Positions 21,500 through 32,479 of a stretch of DNA of 64,000 nt are shown here, one piece after another; the first letter of the stretch is position 1; each line of letters opens with the position of its first letter. The DNA is taken from contig NW_006768787.1 in assembly GCF_000204055.1 (NCBI RefSeq), forward strand, positions 186,001 through 250,000, written 5' to 3'. A program made the position numbers and the translations under genes. This DNA comes from Melampsora larici-populina 98AG31 (lineage: Eukaryota > Basidiomycota > Pucciniomycetes > Pucciniales > Melampsoraceae). The notes under the pieces are model-generated. The model did no database searches. It was not told where the DNA came from and saw only the letters and a list, made by a program, of their open reading frames with translations.

Positions 21500-23016
21500 G
21501 TCCTAAGGAAAAACATGCGAGAATTCTTCATCAGAGCAGAAATCAAATCAAGGTCTCAAGTTCAGCCCAATGAAGCTATGAGAGTGCACACTTGTGATTG
21601 ATCTGGACAATCTCATGTCTATACCAACACAGATATTTTCTAGGTGTTGGATACTCACTACAAACAGAAAATCCATAGAGGCACGGCTCCAGATGGTATT
21701 CAACTACACGGCCCTCAAGTAAAGGTTGAGGAGATATCTCATATCTACATATGTCATCATGTGCATGGCCTTGGGTAGAACTTTTTGTATCAAAAATATC
21801 TTATAATGAACATGGAGGATTTGACTGCTTTGTATTGTCCTAGGCCTCGTAGGCCTATGTAATTGAGCACACACACCTATAGATGACAGAACTTGCGGAT
21901 TCCGGCAATCTACTACACCGCGGGGCGACTTTCACTGTTGAACACGTCAGAATGACCCTTTTGAGATTGGTTTAGGTTTGTGTATGGGATTGGGTGAACA
22001 ATACACAAATGAGCTTTTATGTGGCCCTCATGTGAAAGGATTTGAGATCTTTGTGTCTTTATTGTAGCAATCAAACACAGTTATAGATTTCAAAACAACT
22101 AAAACAAGAAGTTAGTAAAAAAAATAAAACAATCATCAAATTGAAACATGTAGACCTTAGTCAGTACCTAAAACAAGATCAATACTAGTAAGAACTTGGT
22201 GACTGCGAATGACTTTAGGACTAATGGATGAACCCTACTATGTCTACAATAAGAAATGTTGATATGATGTATCTTTATGTTCTTTTATGATCACCCATCA
22301 GAAGATTCTGATTACCTGATAACAAAAGATAGGTGGCAGACTCCTCCTGCAGTCAGTTACTGTCCACAAGACTATTTGTTGTAGTGATCTGATATTTGTT
22401 ATAAGTTTAGATATCCTTGATGGTGTATAGTATAGAGAAATATTAAAAGAGAGAAAGATGAAAATATTAGAAATGAAAACAACATAGAAAAAATTGGGAC
22501 AACCATAGAAACATTACATCTTTGTGTAGAAAACAAATAGGAGGTTTGAAATAAAACATATGAGAGAACATGAACCCTTTTGAGCAATTACCAATTTCCT
22601 TATGTCATAATCCAACTCTTCTTGAATTCCTTCAAGATACATTCTTACATAACATTGTCATTAGGTATGATTTCCAATACTCAACATCATGTGCCTTCTT
22701 GGTTAGTGTAGCGGTAATGTAGAGATAGACCCCACAGCAAAACACTATGAGCGCAGCGTAAGCAATCTGCCAGCTGTGTGAGTTGTTGGCCACACATCAA
22801 GCCACTCTGCCCACCACCCATTCTCAGTTTGAATGAACACCAAATTCAACACACTATGATTCAAGAGGGGTCAAGAGTCCCACCAGGGGTTGCTGATTGC
22901 CAATTTGAAGGTGACACAAGAAACCTGTCACATGTTTACCTGTGAAAGGTGGTCTATGTCATTGTTACATTCAAAAGCTCCAATTTTGCACTTGTCCATT
23001 GCTTCAATCCCAATCA
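21500..23016. other. Intergenic / repeat-derived DNA, no gene recognised
   Basis: No long open frame, no splice-linked exons and no recognisable RNA gene were seen. The sequence is moderately AT-rich and lies between the right end of the MULE and a fold-back repeat. Confidence 0.5.
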
Positions 23017-23212
23017 GGGTATAAAAATATAGTTCTGTAAATTTCCAGAAGGGTTTTCCCAGAACACCAGAATTTTTTTGGGGGTGTGTTGTGACCTTAT
23101 GGTGTTCTGAAGCGTTAAATAACCAACACTGTGTGTATTTCAGAACAGCAGGAGACGTCTAATGTTCTGGAAAATGTTGTCTGGAAATTTCCAGAACAAA
23201 CTTTGTATACCC
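23017..23212. mobile_element. Small fold-back (MITE-like) element
   Basis: The ends GGGTATAAAAATATAGTTCTG and, on the other strand, GGGTATACAAAGTTTGTTCTG are followed by AAATTTCCAGA and then (T)TTTCC(C)AGAACA on both arms. The arms can fold into a hairpin of about 60 bp with a short loop. No clear target duplication was identified. Confidence 0.5.
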
Positions 23213-23689
23213 TAGATCACCATGCCAATGCTTGGACCTCAGTGTGATGGCTACAGTCAGCGGTACAGTCTGGTGTAGCCCACACTATATTTCAACAGCT
23301 CTTTGGACACTATGGTACTACTAATTCATTATATGTTGGACTTCAGAAAAAAATAATGAAGTCTTTTACTAGCTTGAAGAAGATTAAACCTCAAAGTTTA
23401 CCACTGAAAACCAAAAAATACAGTCTTTGCTGTGTTTCAAATGCAGAGTTACACTTAGCATGGTGGTGTCCGTGGTGGCAAATGCTGAATGCTTTGAAAC
23501 CATTCCATTTGGTACCGCTACCTGAAGCAGGCTCAATCCATGTTGCTTTAGGTGACATAATTGACAGGTCAATGAATAAATGTGCCAACACCAATAGAGT
23601 GGCAACTCCTTGCAGGGGGGCGTGAGAAAGGGTGGAAACCTCCTTTTCTCACCTAATTAGGTTTGAGGGCACACCCACCCCTTTTCTCA

Positions 23690-23975
23690 AAAAAGCCCGC
23701 GCCCAGGCGCGCGGCTCCTAGCAACGCAGCAACAGATATGGTACTGATACCGTACCTGCACTACCAGTATTGTACCTGACAAAACGGTACTGAGTTTTTG
23801 CAGTACACTGTACCTGCACTCAGATACATTATCTAGTGCAGTACCTGAGAGGTGAGCACACCTTATGACTTGAAGCCCAGTACCATAGCTCTTTAGCAGT
23901 CAGGTACCGGTACTGTACCGGTATCTAGCTGGCGAGCAGCGGTACGGTACTGTGTGGTACCGGGCAATAATCTGA
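23690..23975. repeat. GGTACC/GTACCTGCACT-rich repeat inserted in a retroelement gag
   Basis: About 285 bp contain many copies of GGTAC, GTACCTGCACT, GGTACCGGTACTGTACCGG and CGGTACGGTACTG in both orientations. The left border of the gag fragment (…IKDVSDY) ends exactly where this composition begins. The GC-rich start (GCGCCCAGGCGCGCGGC) differs from its surroundings. Ends and target duplication could not be defined. Confidence 0.45.
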
Positions 23976-24356
23976 TACATCTTTAATGTGCTTAAGTGCT
24001 CTTATCTCCTTTGCTGCCTTTACCAACCTTTCTGTATCAAAGAATGTAGCTTTAAATGAGTCTATGAATTTTTTGCAAGTTACCAATTCAGCAGTTTCAT
24101 CATTCAACAATTGTTCCATAATCTGCTGTCCCCACATGTTGGCCTTTCCTGTTGTGTAATTCAGTGCAAAAGCCACCTTAGCTTGTTCATTTTCAAAAGC
24201 TGTAGCGTTTAACTTCATATACAGACTCAATTGGTTGATGAAGATCTCAACTTTTGAACCTTTTGATCCGTTGAATTTGTTGGGTGTTGCAACTTTAGGA
24301 GCACAGGGGGCAGCTGGTTGTACAGGGACAGGCGGGATTGGTATAGTTTGAGCTAA
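23960..24356 (-). pseudogene. Retroelement gag fragment (C-terminal part), interrupted
   Basis: The minus frame reads AQTIPIPPVPVQPAAPCAPK then NKFNGSKGSKVEIFINQLSL, ...NEQAKVAFALNYTTGKANMW and CKKFIDSFKATFFDTERLVK. That is the capsid-like gag region of LTR retrotransposons (F.G....v..fl.....y...F......kv.fa...l.G.A..W). The start continues at 30720-30928 on the other side of the Ty3/gypsy insertion; joining across one GCTAA copy gives ...PPLAQTI in frame. The downstream part is lost at the GGTACC repeat. Confidence 0.65.
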
Positions 24357-24675
24357 TGTAAGGGTTACATACAGGTACAAGCCATTATGGCTGTAGACAG
24401 GTTAGATTGTATAGTCATCACGCACCTAGCTCCACAAAGATCCTTTTCTTCACCGAATACTTCGGTTGGAGCTAGGTGAGCACCTCATTTCACTATTTGT
24501 ATTTCAGTTCTCCTTTCCCATCTCTCATCTTATCTTAGGAGCTAGGAGCTGATTCACCAAATACTTCGGTTGGAGCTAGTCTTGTTTTGGAATAGATTGA
24601 AGGGTTTTAGATTACCCTTGGAGCCTTGCTCCCGTCCCACCTTGCCCAGTGAAGACTTCCCTTCGGAGTCTTACA
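24357..24675 (+). repeat. 5' LTR of the Ty3/gypsy element
   Basis: 319 bp, starting TGTAAGGGTTACATACAGG and ending GGAGTCTTACA (TG...CA ends). It is preceded by GCTAA (24352-24356), matching the bases after the 3' LTR. It differs from the 3' LTR at six positions, all C/T or G/A at CpG sites. Confidence 0.95.
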
Positions 24676-24814
24676 CTTTTTTAATCTACCCAAATTCAAA
24701 CATTCCAGTAGTATTCAAATCGAAAGTCAAGCAAATCTATTTTTTTCTTTCTTTCAAAATCTGCGAAGTTTTTTTTTCAAGACAAGCCTGAGATACTCAA
24801 CTTAGATCGACCAC

Positions 24815-27800
24815 TTGATAGGATTCGCACTCCCCGCGAACTTTATCAGCGATCCAGAAACTCTCATACGCTCACAAAGACAAAGACAACTTGCCACCGA
24901 AAGTCCACCTGCCGCACCAGCACCGCCAAGATACAATTATAAGCCTGACGCACCTTTAGACACTCCTGAAGCCAACTACACCTTGACAGCCAGTACGACC
25001 GCGACACCAATCGTAACATCGACACCTGAGACACTACCAGACCCCTTTGACACCACTATCACTCCTGACGCTAGAATCGTGCGCCAATACTTCAACTCTA
25101 CATTGACTGCGGAGACCCCGACTCTACCAGGTAGTTTTATCTTCACACCGCAACCCGCGATGGAAAGCGCGGCGATGTCGAAAGGCAAAGGACCAGAGTC
25201 CGAATACGAAGAGGACAAGGATAGCATAATTGCACGACTTCAAGCTGAGGTTAATACCTTGAGGACGGACCGGGACAGAATCATGGCTCTAGAAGCGTCG
25301 ATGTCACGATTGATCTCAAGCCAACAGCCAACGAACTCGGCAGGATCAGGATCTAATACCGCGACACCATCTCATCATTGGTTTTCACGGTTTCGTGGCA
25401 GTCCGGGAACGCCAACTCCAGCCGGTAGTAGAAGTTCGCCTACTGAATCAAAGCAGACGACACAAGCAATGAAACCTACGGCACCCTTCACAGTCATCGT
25501 CGAAGAACCTAACGCACCACGATTGAGTCAATTCAACCAATCAGGGTACGAAGCTTCTAGTGCGACACCCATGGCCGCGGATTATCGACCTGCAACACCG
25601 CGGGCAAGACCGGAAATCGATCCTCACGACGAACTTCCTGCTAATGTAATGGCAACCCAGACGACTAACGCCCCGACCACCACACCACGAGAGGCACCTG
25701 TAGACGTGAAGGTACGAGCTAGTGATATCAAGCTGTCAGACGCACCTAAGTTCACCGGACCCGTCGAAGACCCCGCTGCCCTTTTTAACTGGCGAAGATT
25801 AGTAGAACAATTTTTTAAGCTGAAACGTTTAGACGACGTCGAAGAAAGATTGATCATTCTGGGAACAATCGTGGTGGAACCGCGAGCAGGGAACTGGCTT
25901 AGACGTATGGAAAACGACCTCATCTCCCTATCATGGAACGAAATCATGCATGCACTGGCAACGGAAACTCTTCCAACTGGATGGCTTTACGACACCGAGA
26001 AAGCTATCCGTCAACTGAAACTCAAAGCAAACGAAGATTTCAAAACGTACGCCAACCGAGCCCGCGATTTGTACTCGTTGATTGAAGTAGAGAGTTCAAT
26101 TTCAATCAAAAACTTGGCAGAGTACGTCGTGTGGGGAGCACCGGACGTTTTCCAACGTTGGGTTGAGGACAGAAAATTATTAAAAGTTGGCAATTTTAGA
26201 TGGTTTGAATTCATAGCGCAAGGTTCAGACATTTGGCTGTTATTACAGTCAAGCAATTTATTACCTCGTCAAAATCCGACCCATGGGAACGCAAACCCAC
26301 AAGTGTCTTCGTGGCGATCAAACCACTCAGGACCACCGGCAGCTTCTAACGATCAAAGAACAGTGGAGCAGAAAGCAGACTACGCTTGGCACTTTCATCA
26401 ATACCTACGCCACCGGGGAATTTGCTCTGCGTGCCGTACCCAATGTGGGAATCCGACATGTCAAGGTCCAATCAAAGGACCATACATATCCTTACCTCCC
26501 TTGAGTGTCTTCGATCCGGGTCCGCGACCAAGACGACAACCTCCAATTGCCGCGAATCCGACACAAAGCAGACCGAACGTCCCAGCTGGTGCACCAACTG
26601 CGAGGCCAGCAGGTCGACCACCAACTGCAGTGGCTGTCAGATCAATGTCCGAACAACCAGCACTTAAGCACGCGCCTGAAATGACTCAAGAGGAAATGAG
26701 ACGTTATGAAGAGGCAGACAAGATTCTAATTGCATGCATGGAGGAGGAAAGCTCAGGGTGCGTGGAAGAGAAAGCCCGTACTAAGTCAATCATCTTGCAG
26801 TTACTAATCAATGGGACTCGCATGCGTGCTTTGATTGATTCAGCAGCTGAAGCAAACCTCATGTCGGAAACAGCTCTAAAGAAGGCGCAGATACCGCGTA
26901 GGAGACTGGTGACACCCACTGAGGTGAGCTTGGCAATTTCATCAAAGGACACTCCATTTGTGATCAAGGAATTCTGCTTTGCTAATGTCAGCTCAGCAGA
27001 TCCGAACCTTCGATTTGGCTCGACGTTTTTCAAAATTGCACCATTGGGGGAGACTTACGACGTAATCCTCGGAACACCATTTCTGGAAAAGTACCATCTG
27101 GATGTTTCACTTCACAACCGTTCCGTCACACATGTACCTAGTCATATGGTATTGCTAGAAGAGTCTGTCAAGAAAGAAATTGAAAATGAAATGACAAAAG
27201 CGATGGTTTCATGTGTTATCCAAAATCTTGAACGTGTTCAAACTAATCGTGACTTGACAATGAGAGAGGAACGTGTGTTGAGTGAATTTTCAGAGTTATT
27301 CCCTGAAGAACTACCTGCTGTGAAAGACGAAGAGGAAGATGACTTCATTCCGCCTGAAGGGCAAAATGCTTCCTCCAAGATTACCCACAAGATTGTGCTG
27401 ACAAATCCAGACGCAGTAATAAATGAAAAGCAGTACAATTACCCCAGGAAGTATTTGGCAGCATGGGGGAAGTTGGTTGCTCAACATTTGAAAGCGGGAC
27501 GCATTCGTTGGTCAACCAGTCAATACGCATCACCATCGATGATCATCCCAAAGAAAGACCCCACGGCCTTACCACGATGGGTCTGCGATTACAGGACTCT
27601 GAACAAGTATACAGTAAAAGATAGAGCACCCTTACCAAACGTGGATGAAGCCGTAAGACTTGTAAGCACGGGGAAGATCTTCTCAATTGTGGATCAAATA
27701 AATTCTTTTTTCCAAACAAGAATGAGGGAAGAAGACATACCACTGACAGCTGTTAAAACACCGTTTGGACTCTTCGAATGGACTGTAATGGCGATGGGAT

Positions 27801-29972
27801 TGACAAATGGACCGGCTACACACCAAGGTAGAGTGGAGGAAGCGCTGGGAGATATCATAGGGAATTATTGTGTGGTTTTTATTGATGATGTAGTAGTATA
27901 TTCAGAGACAGTTGAAGAACATGAGGTACATCTTAGGGAGGTATTGAGAAGGCTTCAAGAGGCTAAATTGTATTGCTCACCAAAAAAGAGTAAGCTATTC
28001 CGGACTAGCATCAATTGTCTTGGTCATGAAATCAGTGGTGAAGGGGTGTGCCCAGATGACGCTAAAGTAGAGAAAATATCAAAATGGAAAACACCAGGGA
28101 ATCAGAAGCAACTGTTGAAATTCTTAGGCACGGTTCAATTCCTCAAGAAATTTATTGATGGATTGTCTCATTATGTAGGGACGGTATCGCCATTGACAAG
28201 CACAAAACTCAAGAATTCTCCGTTTCAGTGGGGTGAGAAAGAAGACGCCGCATTCGAAAACATCAAACGTATAATCACCACGTTACCGGTATTGAAGCAG
28301 ATCAACTATGACTCGGACGACCCGCTCTGGTTATTTACCGACGCCAGTGGACATGGACTTGGCGCAGCGCTATTTCAAGGTGCAAAATGGGATATGTCGT
28401 CGCCAATAGCATACGAGAGCCGCACAATGTCACCTGCAGAACGGAATTACCCAGTACACGAACAGGAATTACTAGCAGTAGTCAACGCGTTACAAAAATG
28501 GAAACTAATGTTATTAGGCATGAAGATTAACGTCATGTCAGATCACCATTCGTTGACGCACCTCTTAACTCAACGCAACCTCAGTCGTCGGCAAGCACGA
28601 TGGCTGGAGACCTTGTCCCAATTTGATCTCAATTTCAATTACATCAAAGGCGACGAAAACACCGTGGCAGACGCTCTATCAAGAATCGACGAAGTAGCAG
28701 CGATTCAAGTAGAAGCAGCGCTCGATGAAGAGACAATGGCGGACATCAAAGCCGGATACGCAACAGACCCCTTTTGCCTGAAGGTCGACAAAACACTCCC
28801 ATTGCGTGAAGGTACCAAATGGCGAGAAGGGCTGATGTACATTGACGGACAACTGGTAATTCCAGATACAAACGGCTTACGGGAGAAGCTCATTGAAAAA
28901 ACCCACACAGCATTAGGTCATTTAGGAAGCCTCAAGACCTTGACTCAACTTTGGAATGAATTCTTCTGGCCTGAGATGACGAGGACGGTCAACATGCATG
29001 TAGCATCTTGTGACAAGTGCCAACGAACAAAAGCAAGAACGAATCTTCTGTTGGGTCATCTTCAAGCAACAGAAGTACCAAGGCATCCCATGGAGGACAT
29101 CTCGCTCGACTTCATAGGACCTTTCCCTAAATTTCGAGGGTACGACATGATTCTGTCTTGTACTTGTAGGCTAACGGGGTTCGTACGTGCTATACCAACA
29201 AACCAAACAGACACCGCTGAGAAAACAGCCCAATGATTGTTCAATGCATGGCTTTCAATTTTTGGAGCCCCAAAGACCATGATTGGGGATCGAGACAAGG
29301 CTTGGACTTCTCGATTCTGGCAAGAACTCAACTCACTGATGCAAGTGGATGTGAAATTGACGACAGCTTACCATCCACAAGCGGACGGGCGAAGCGAAAT
29401 CTCCAACAAGACCATCGTCCAGATCCTACGTCAGCTGGTCGAAGATCGTCATGGAAAGTGGCTAGAAGCGTTACCAGCTGTTGAATACGCCATCAACAGC
29501 GCCATGAACGTCTCAACAGGAGTATCGCCCTTTGAATTTGTTTTTGGACGAAAACCACGCTTATTCCCCATTCCTGGCCAGACAGCAACCGTGGGACCGG
29601 ATGTGGCGAGCTGGATCGAGCAACGACAAAGTACATGGGCCCAGTATAGGGACAAGCTCTGGTCTAGCCGAATTACCCAAGCTGTACATTACAACAATTG
29701 CCGGAACCAGGGTGCCATTTTGAATGCGGGGGACTGGGTTTTTGATCGACAGCAAGGACCGCCAACAGATTGTTGGAGGGAAAGGCAAACCAACCTCAAA
29801 ACTACGACCCCGGTTTGACGGACCATACATTATCACCGAGAGTCTGAACGACGGGCGAAACTTCCAACTTCGACTCGACGAAGGCGACAAATCACATCCC
29901 ATTTTCCACGTCTCAAAGCTTAAGCGGTACCGTTGGAGGGAGGAGGAGCGAGGAACAGGGGACCAAAAGTAA
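24815..29972 (+). pseudogene. Gag-pol polyprotein of the Ty3/gypsy element (one stop, one frameshift)
   Basis: A single long frame covers, by approximate residue: gag capsid region 290-480; a Cys cluster CSACRTQCGNPTC (C-x2-C-x3-C-x4-C, about 540) instead of a classic CCHC knuckle; protease with LIDSAAEAN (about 672, DSA rather than DSG/DTG); reverse transcriptase with FIDDVVVYS (about 1022); RNase H with FTDASGHG and YPVHEQELLAV (1174 onward); integrase with H-x4-H...C-x2-C (HTALGHLG, SCDKCQRT) and Asp in ISLDFIGPF. A TGA at 29234-29236 breaks the integrase between its first and second Asp. The second Asp (GDRDKAW) and Glu (GRSEISN) follow in frame. A one-base frameshift in a T run near 29742 shifts the C-terminus (DSKDRQQIVGGKGKPTSKLR). 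It is presumably inactive. Confidence 0.9.
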
Positions 29973-30400
29973 GTTCCTCCCAAATTGTATGCACCGCCGG
30001 ACTACTACGTCAAAATTTTGTCAAAACATTACCTCGGCCACTTGTGTGAGCGCATCGCATACGTCCGGTTATCCATTTTCAGATGCAACTCACGACGAAA
30101 AGACAAAAGAAGACTCAAGATCAAGACTCGACTTCGCAGTACAAGATCAAGCATTCATAAATTCATAATTCAATTCAACATAAAGTTTACAAATGACATC
30201 AAGATATCAAGATTACGATTTCATGCCTTTACTTAAATTTTTTTTCTTTTCTGCTCAAATGTTTCTGTTTTTTTTTCTTTCTTTTCTTGCGTTGGGACAA
30301 GTTATGGTCACCTTTTGAGGGGCGAGTTATGCCACATTTTACAAAAAATTCCTTTAGATACTAGGTTGTTAATCACGTTTTTTTTTTAGAAGGGGAGGGA
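29973..30400. other. Non-coding 3' region of the Ty3/gypsy element
   Basis: About 430 bp between the end of pol and the 3' LTR. No coding potential; ends in the polypurine tract. Confidence 0.7.
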
Positions 30401-30719
30401 TGTAAGGGTTACATACAGGTACAAGCCATTATGGCTGTAGACAGGTTAGATTGTATAGTCATCACACACCTAGCTCCACGAAGATCCTTTTCTTCACCGA
30501 ATACTTTGGTTGGAGCTAGGTGAGCACCTCATTTCACTATTTGTATTTCAGTTCTCCTTTCCCATCTCTCATCTTATCTTAGGAGCTAGGAGCTGATTCA
30601 CCGAATACTTCGGTTGGAGCTAGTCTTGTTTTGGAATAGATTGAAGGGTTTTAGATTACCCTTGGAGCCTTGCTCCCATCCCACCTTGCCCAGTGAAGAC
30701 TTCCCTTTGGAGTCTTACA
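30401..30719 (+). repeat. 3' LTR of the Ty3/gypsy element
   Basis: 319 bp, same ends as the 5' LTR, followed by GCTAA (30720-30724). Confidence 0.95.
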
Positions 30720-30928
30720 GCTAACGGTGGTGCATAGGACGTCTGAACATTGGCTTGGGCTTGTTGGTTTTGCCGGAGTTGTTCCATCTCTTGCTGTACT
30801 TTTTGACGTAATAACATCTCTTCTTCCAGCCTATTTGTGACCTCCTGCAATTGTTTCATGAAATCTTGGTGAGAGTAAGATTTTTGATTGATCTGAACTG
30901 TGTTAAATGAAGGAAATAAGTATGACAA
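30720..30928 (-). pseudogene. Retroelement gag fragment (N-terminal coiled-coil part)
   Basis: The minus frame reads SHQDFMKQLQEVTNRLEEEM, LLRQKVQQEMEQLRQNQQAQ and ...TSYAPPLA, a coiled-coil N-terminal gag segment. It continues into 24356 downwards after the Ty3/gypsy insertion is removed. The start may lie in a further upstream exon. Confidence 0.55.
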
Positions 30929-30929
30929 A

Positions 30930-31594
30930 AGATATGGCCAAGACAGTCATGGTAAAAGCTGCCCTGTCAGTTTTCAATGTTTTATGGGGTCATCAAGACT
31001 TCAGAAAATGATTACAGACCTATAGAAGTTTGAAAAGCGTGAATGGTTTGTGTCTGTGTTTGGTGAAGTTTTGATGGTTGTCAATGGTGCATTACCTCAT
31101 TTGGACAGAGCTTGGATAGGTGGGATCATTTGAGGAATATCCAATCTTAGCTTTTATGGATTTACCAATTGGGGGTCTGGGTCAAAAGGACTAGCAACTA
31201 TATTGACATTAGGCTCTAGTTGGAGCAATTAAGACTGTGTAAATGTCCAACCAATTTAAAAAAACCCATTCCCAGCCAGAAAAATCATCACTTTGAGGAG
31301 CCAATGAGCGCTGCAGATCCAGGTCAATCTGGACCATCTGCTTGTTACTTTTTTGAATCTTTCATCTCAAAATTGAACAGAAATGATACTAAAGGAAAAA
31401 TAGAAAATCAACTTGCTCCTAGACTTTTCATTAGTCAGGGGCCTAGAGAACAGTGCTAGAATGTCAAGAAAACTTTGAAAAAAGGTATAGACAGATGGCC
31501 CAGATCATTGGCCCGGCTCTGCAGCACTGATCAGCTCCTTAAAGTGATGAGTGTGGCATCTGGGAATGGTTTTTTTTAGATCAGTTGGACATTA
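30930..31594. other. Repeat-derived DNA, no supported gene
   Basis: Only short open frames are seen. Probably the remainder of the older retroelement that hosts the Ty3/gypsy insertion, but no domain was recognised. Confidence 0.4.
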
Positions 31595-32477
31595 GCGGTG
31601 TACAAACCTAGAACCCAACATGAAAACCCATGAAAAAAACCCATGAAAACCCAACTTCTTCATGGGTTTTTCTGACAGGTTTTTTTCATGGGTCGCCCTG
31701 GAAAGGTTTGAACGCCCCAACTCCCATCACAACCTAAAGAGTCACAGGCCACACGTAGCTCTGCTGTAGTCATCACTTGAGGCCCTAACTTTACTCTGAG
31801 TCTCCACATCTCTCTTTTGGCATCCACCTCAACCATGACTCCATCCACTAGCCCCAGTTTCCTTCCAAATTCGAATTTTAGTTTTAAAAGTCAAAAGCCT
31901 CATCTCTTTCCTTTTGAAATAAAACAATCTTGTTTGAATTCGACTGAAAACAATATGCTTCAGAAGTATCATCAAGTCTTTAGAAGTCAACTTAAGTCTT
32001 AGACAGGAACTTTTTAAAATGAAACGATATGTTTTTCCAATTGAAAACGATGTCTTAGTTTCAAAAGTCTGATCTCAAAGTTTCAAAAGGCGACTCAGAT
32101 CAGTTTTTGTATGAAATGGAACGATCAATTGTGCTTTGTTTGAAATAGAACAATCACTTTTGAATTCTTTGTATTGCAAAGGTCAAAACAAACCAAAGAG
32201 AGAGTAACTTTGAAATCAGCATACATCAGGTAGACAAGTATCATATATATGTTTTGTGGAAGGACTTGGGTTATTTGGGTGTGTTGTGTTGGCAAGGAAG
32301 GGGAGGGGTTGGTTGAGTCTATATCGAACTCGACTATTTTTTTTCAACAAACGGGTGGTCAGATCTAGCTGATTTCAACCCATGTGAAAAAACCCATGAA
32401 AAAAACCCATAAAGAAGTTGGGTTTTCATGGGTTTTTTTCATGGGTTTTCATGTTGGGTTGTAGGTTTGTACACCGC
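31595..32477. mobile_element. 883-bp TA-flanked MITE with ~95-bp inverted repeats
   Basis: The left end GCGGTGTACAAACCTAGAAC continues through AACATGAAAACCCATGAAAA to CCCAACTTCTTCATGGG; the right end is the near-exact inverted copy. TA flanks both sides (31593-31594, 32478-32479), as for Tc1/mariner-type insertions. The interior has no transposase, so it is non-autonomous. A repeated motif AACCCATGAAAA fills the arms. Confidence 0.8.
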
Positions 32478-32479
32478 TA

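Larger units (their letters stand above)
1..21500 (-). mobile_element. Mutator-like element (MULE) with OTU protease, interrupted by other transposons; left end outside the window
   Basis: A single minus-strand MULE can be traced from about 21.5 kb to the window start once two insertions (7491-18367 and 648-5550) are mentally removed. The transposase half lies at 18370-21053, the zinc knuckle and OTU Cys half at 5559-7488, and the OTU His half at 406-639. At the 7491-18367 insertion, removing it with one TA joins reading frames ...KVKTN and TRGRPRN without a break. Both ends carry several copies of the motif CAAACCGGGC in inverted orientation (about 31-85 on the plus strand, about 21240-21385 as GCCCGGTTTG), the arrangement expected of MULE terminal or subterminal repeats. 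The exact outer ends and the 9-bp target duplication cannot be fixed because the left end lies outside the window. Confidence 0.75.
24357..30719 (+). mobile_element. Ty3/gypsy LTR retrotransposon, near-complete but mutated
   Basis: Two 319-bp LTRs (24357-24675 and 30401-30719) flank a gag-pol frame. A perfect 5-bp target duplication GCTAA borders it (24352-24356, 30720-30724). A polypurine tract AGAAGGGGAGGGA lies immediately before the 3' LTR (30388-30400). No tRNA-like primer-binding site is evident right after the 5' LTR. LTR identity is 313/319. The element sits inside another retroelement's gag gene. Confidence 0.95.

Noticed and set aside
22690..22770. tRNA-like text (GGTTAGTGTAGCGGTAATG)
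   Set aside because: No acceptor stem or T-arm pairing could be built around it.
23356..23625. 89-codon plus-strand open frame (…LPEAGSIHVALGDIID…)
   Set aside because: Looks somewhat protein-like, but no family, no exons linked and an overlapping minus frame; not enough for a call.
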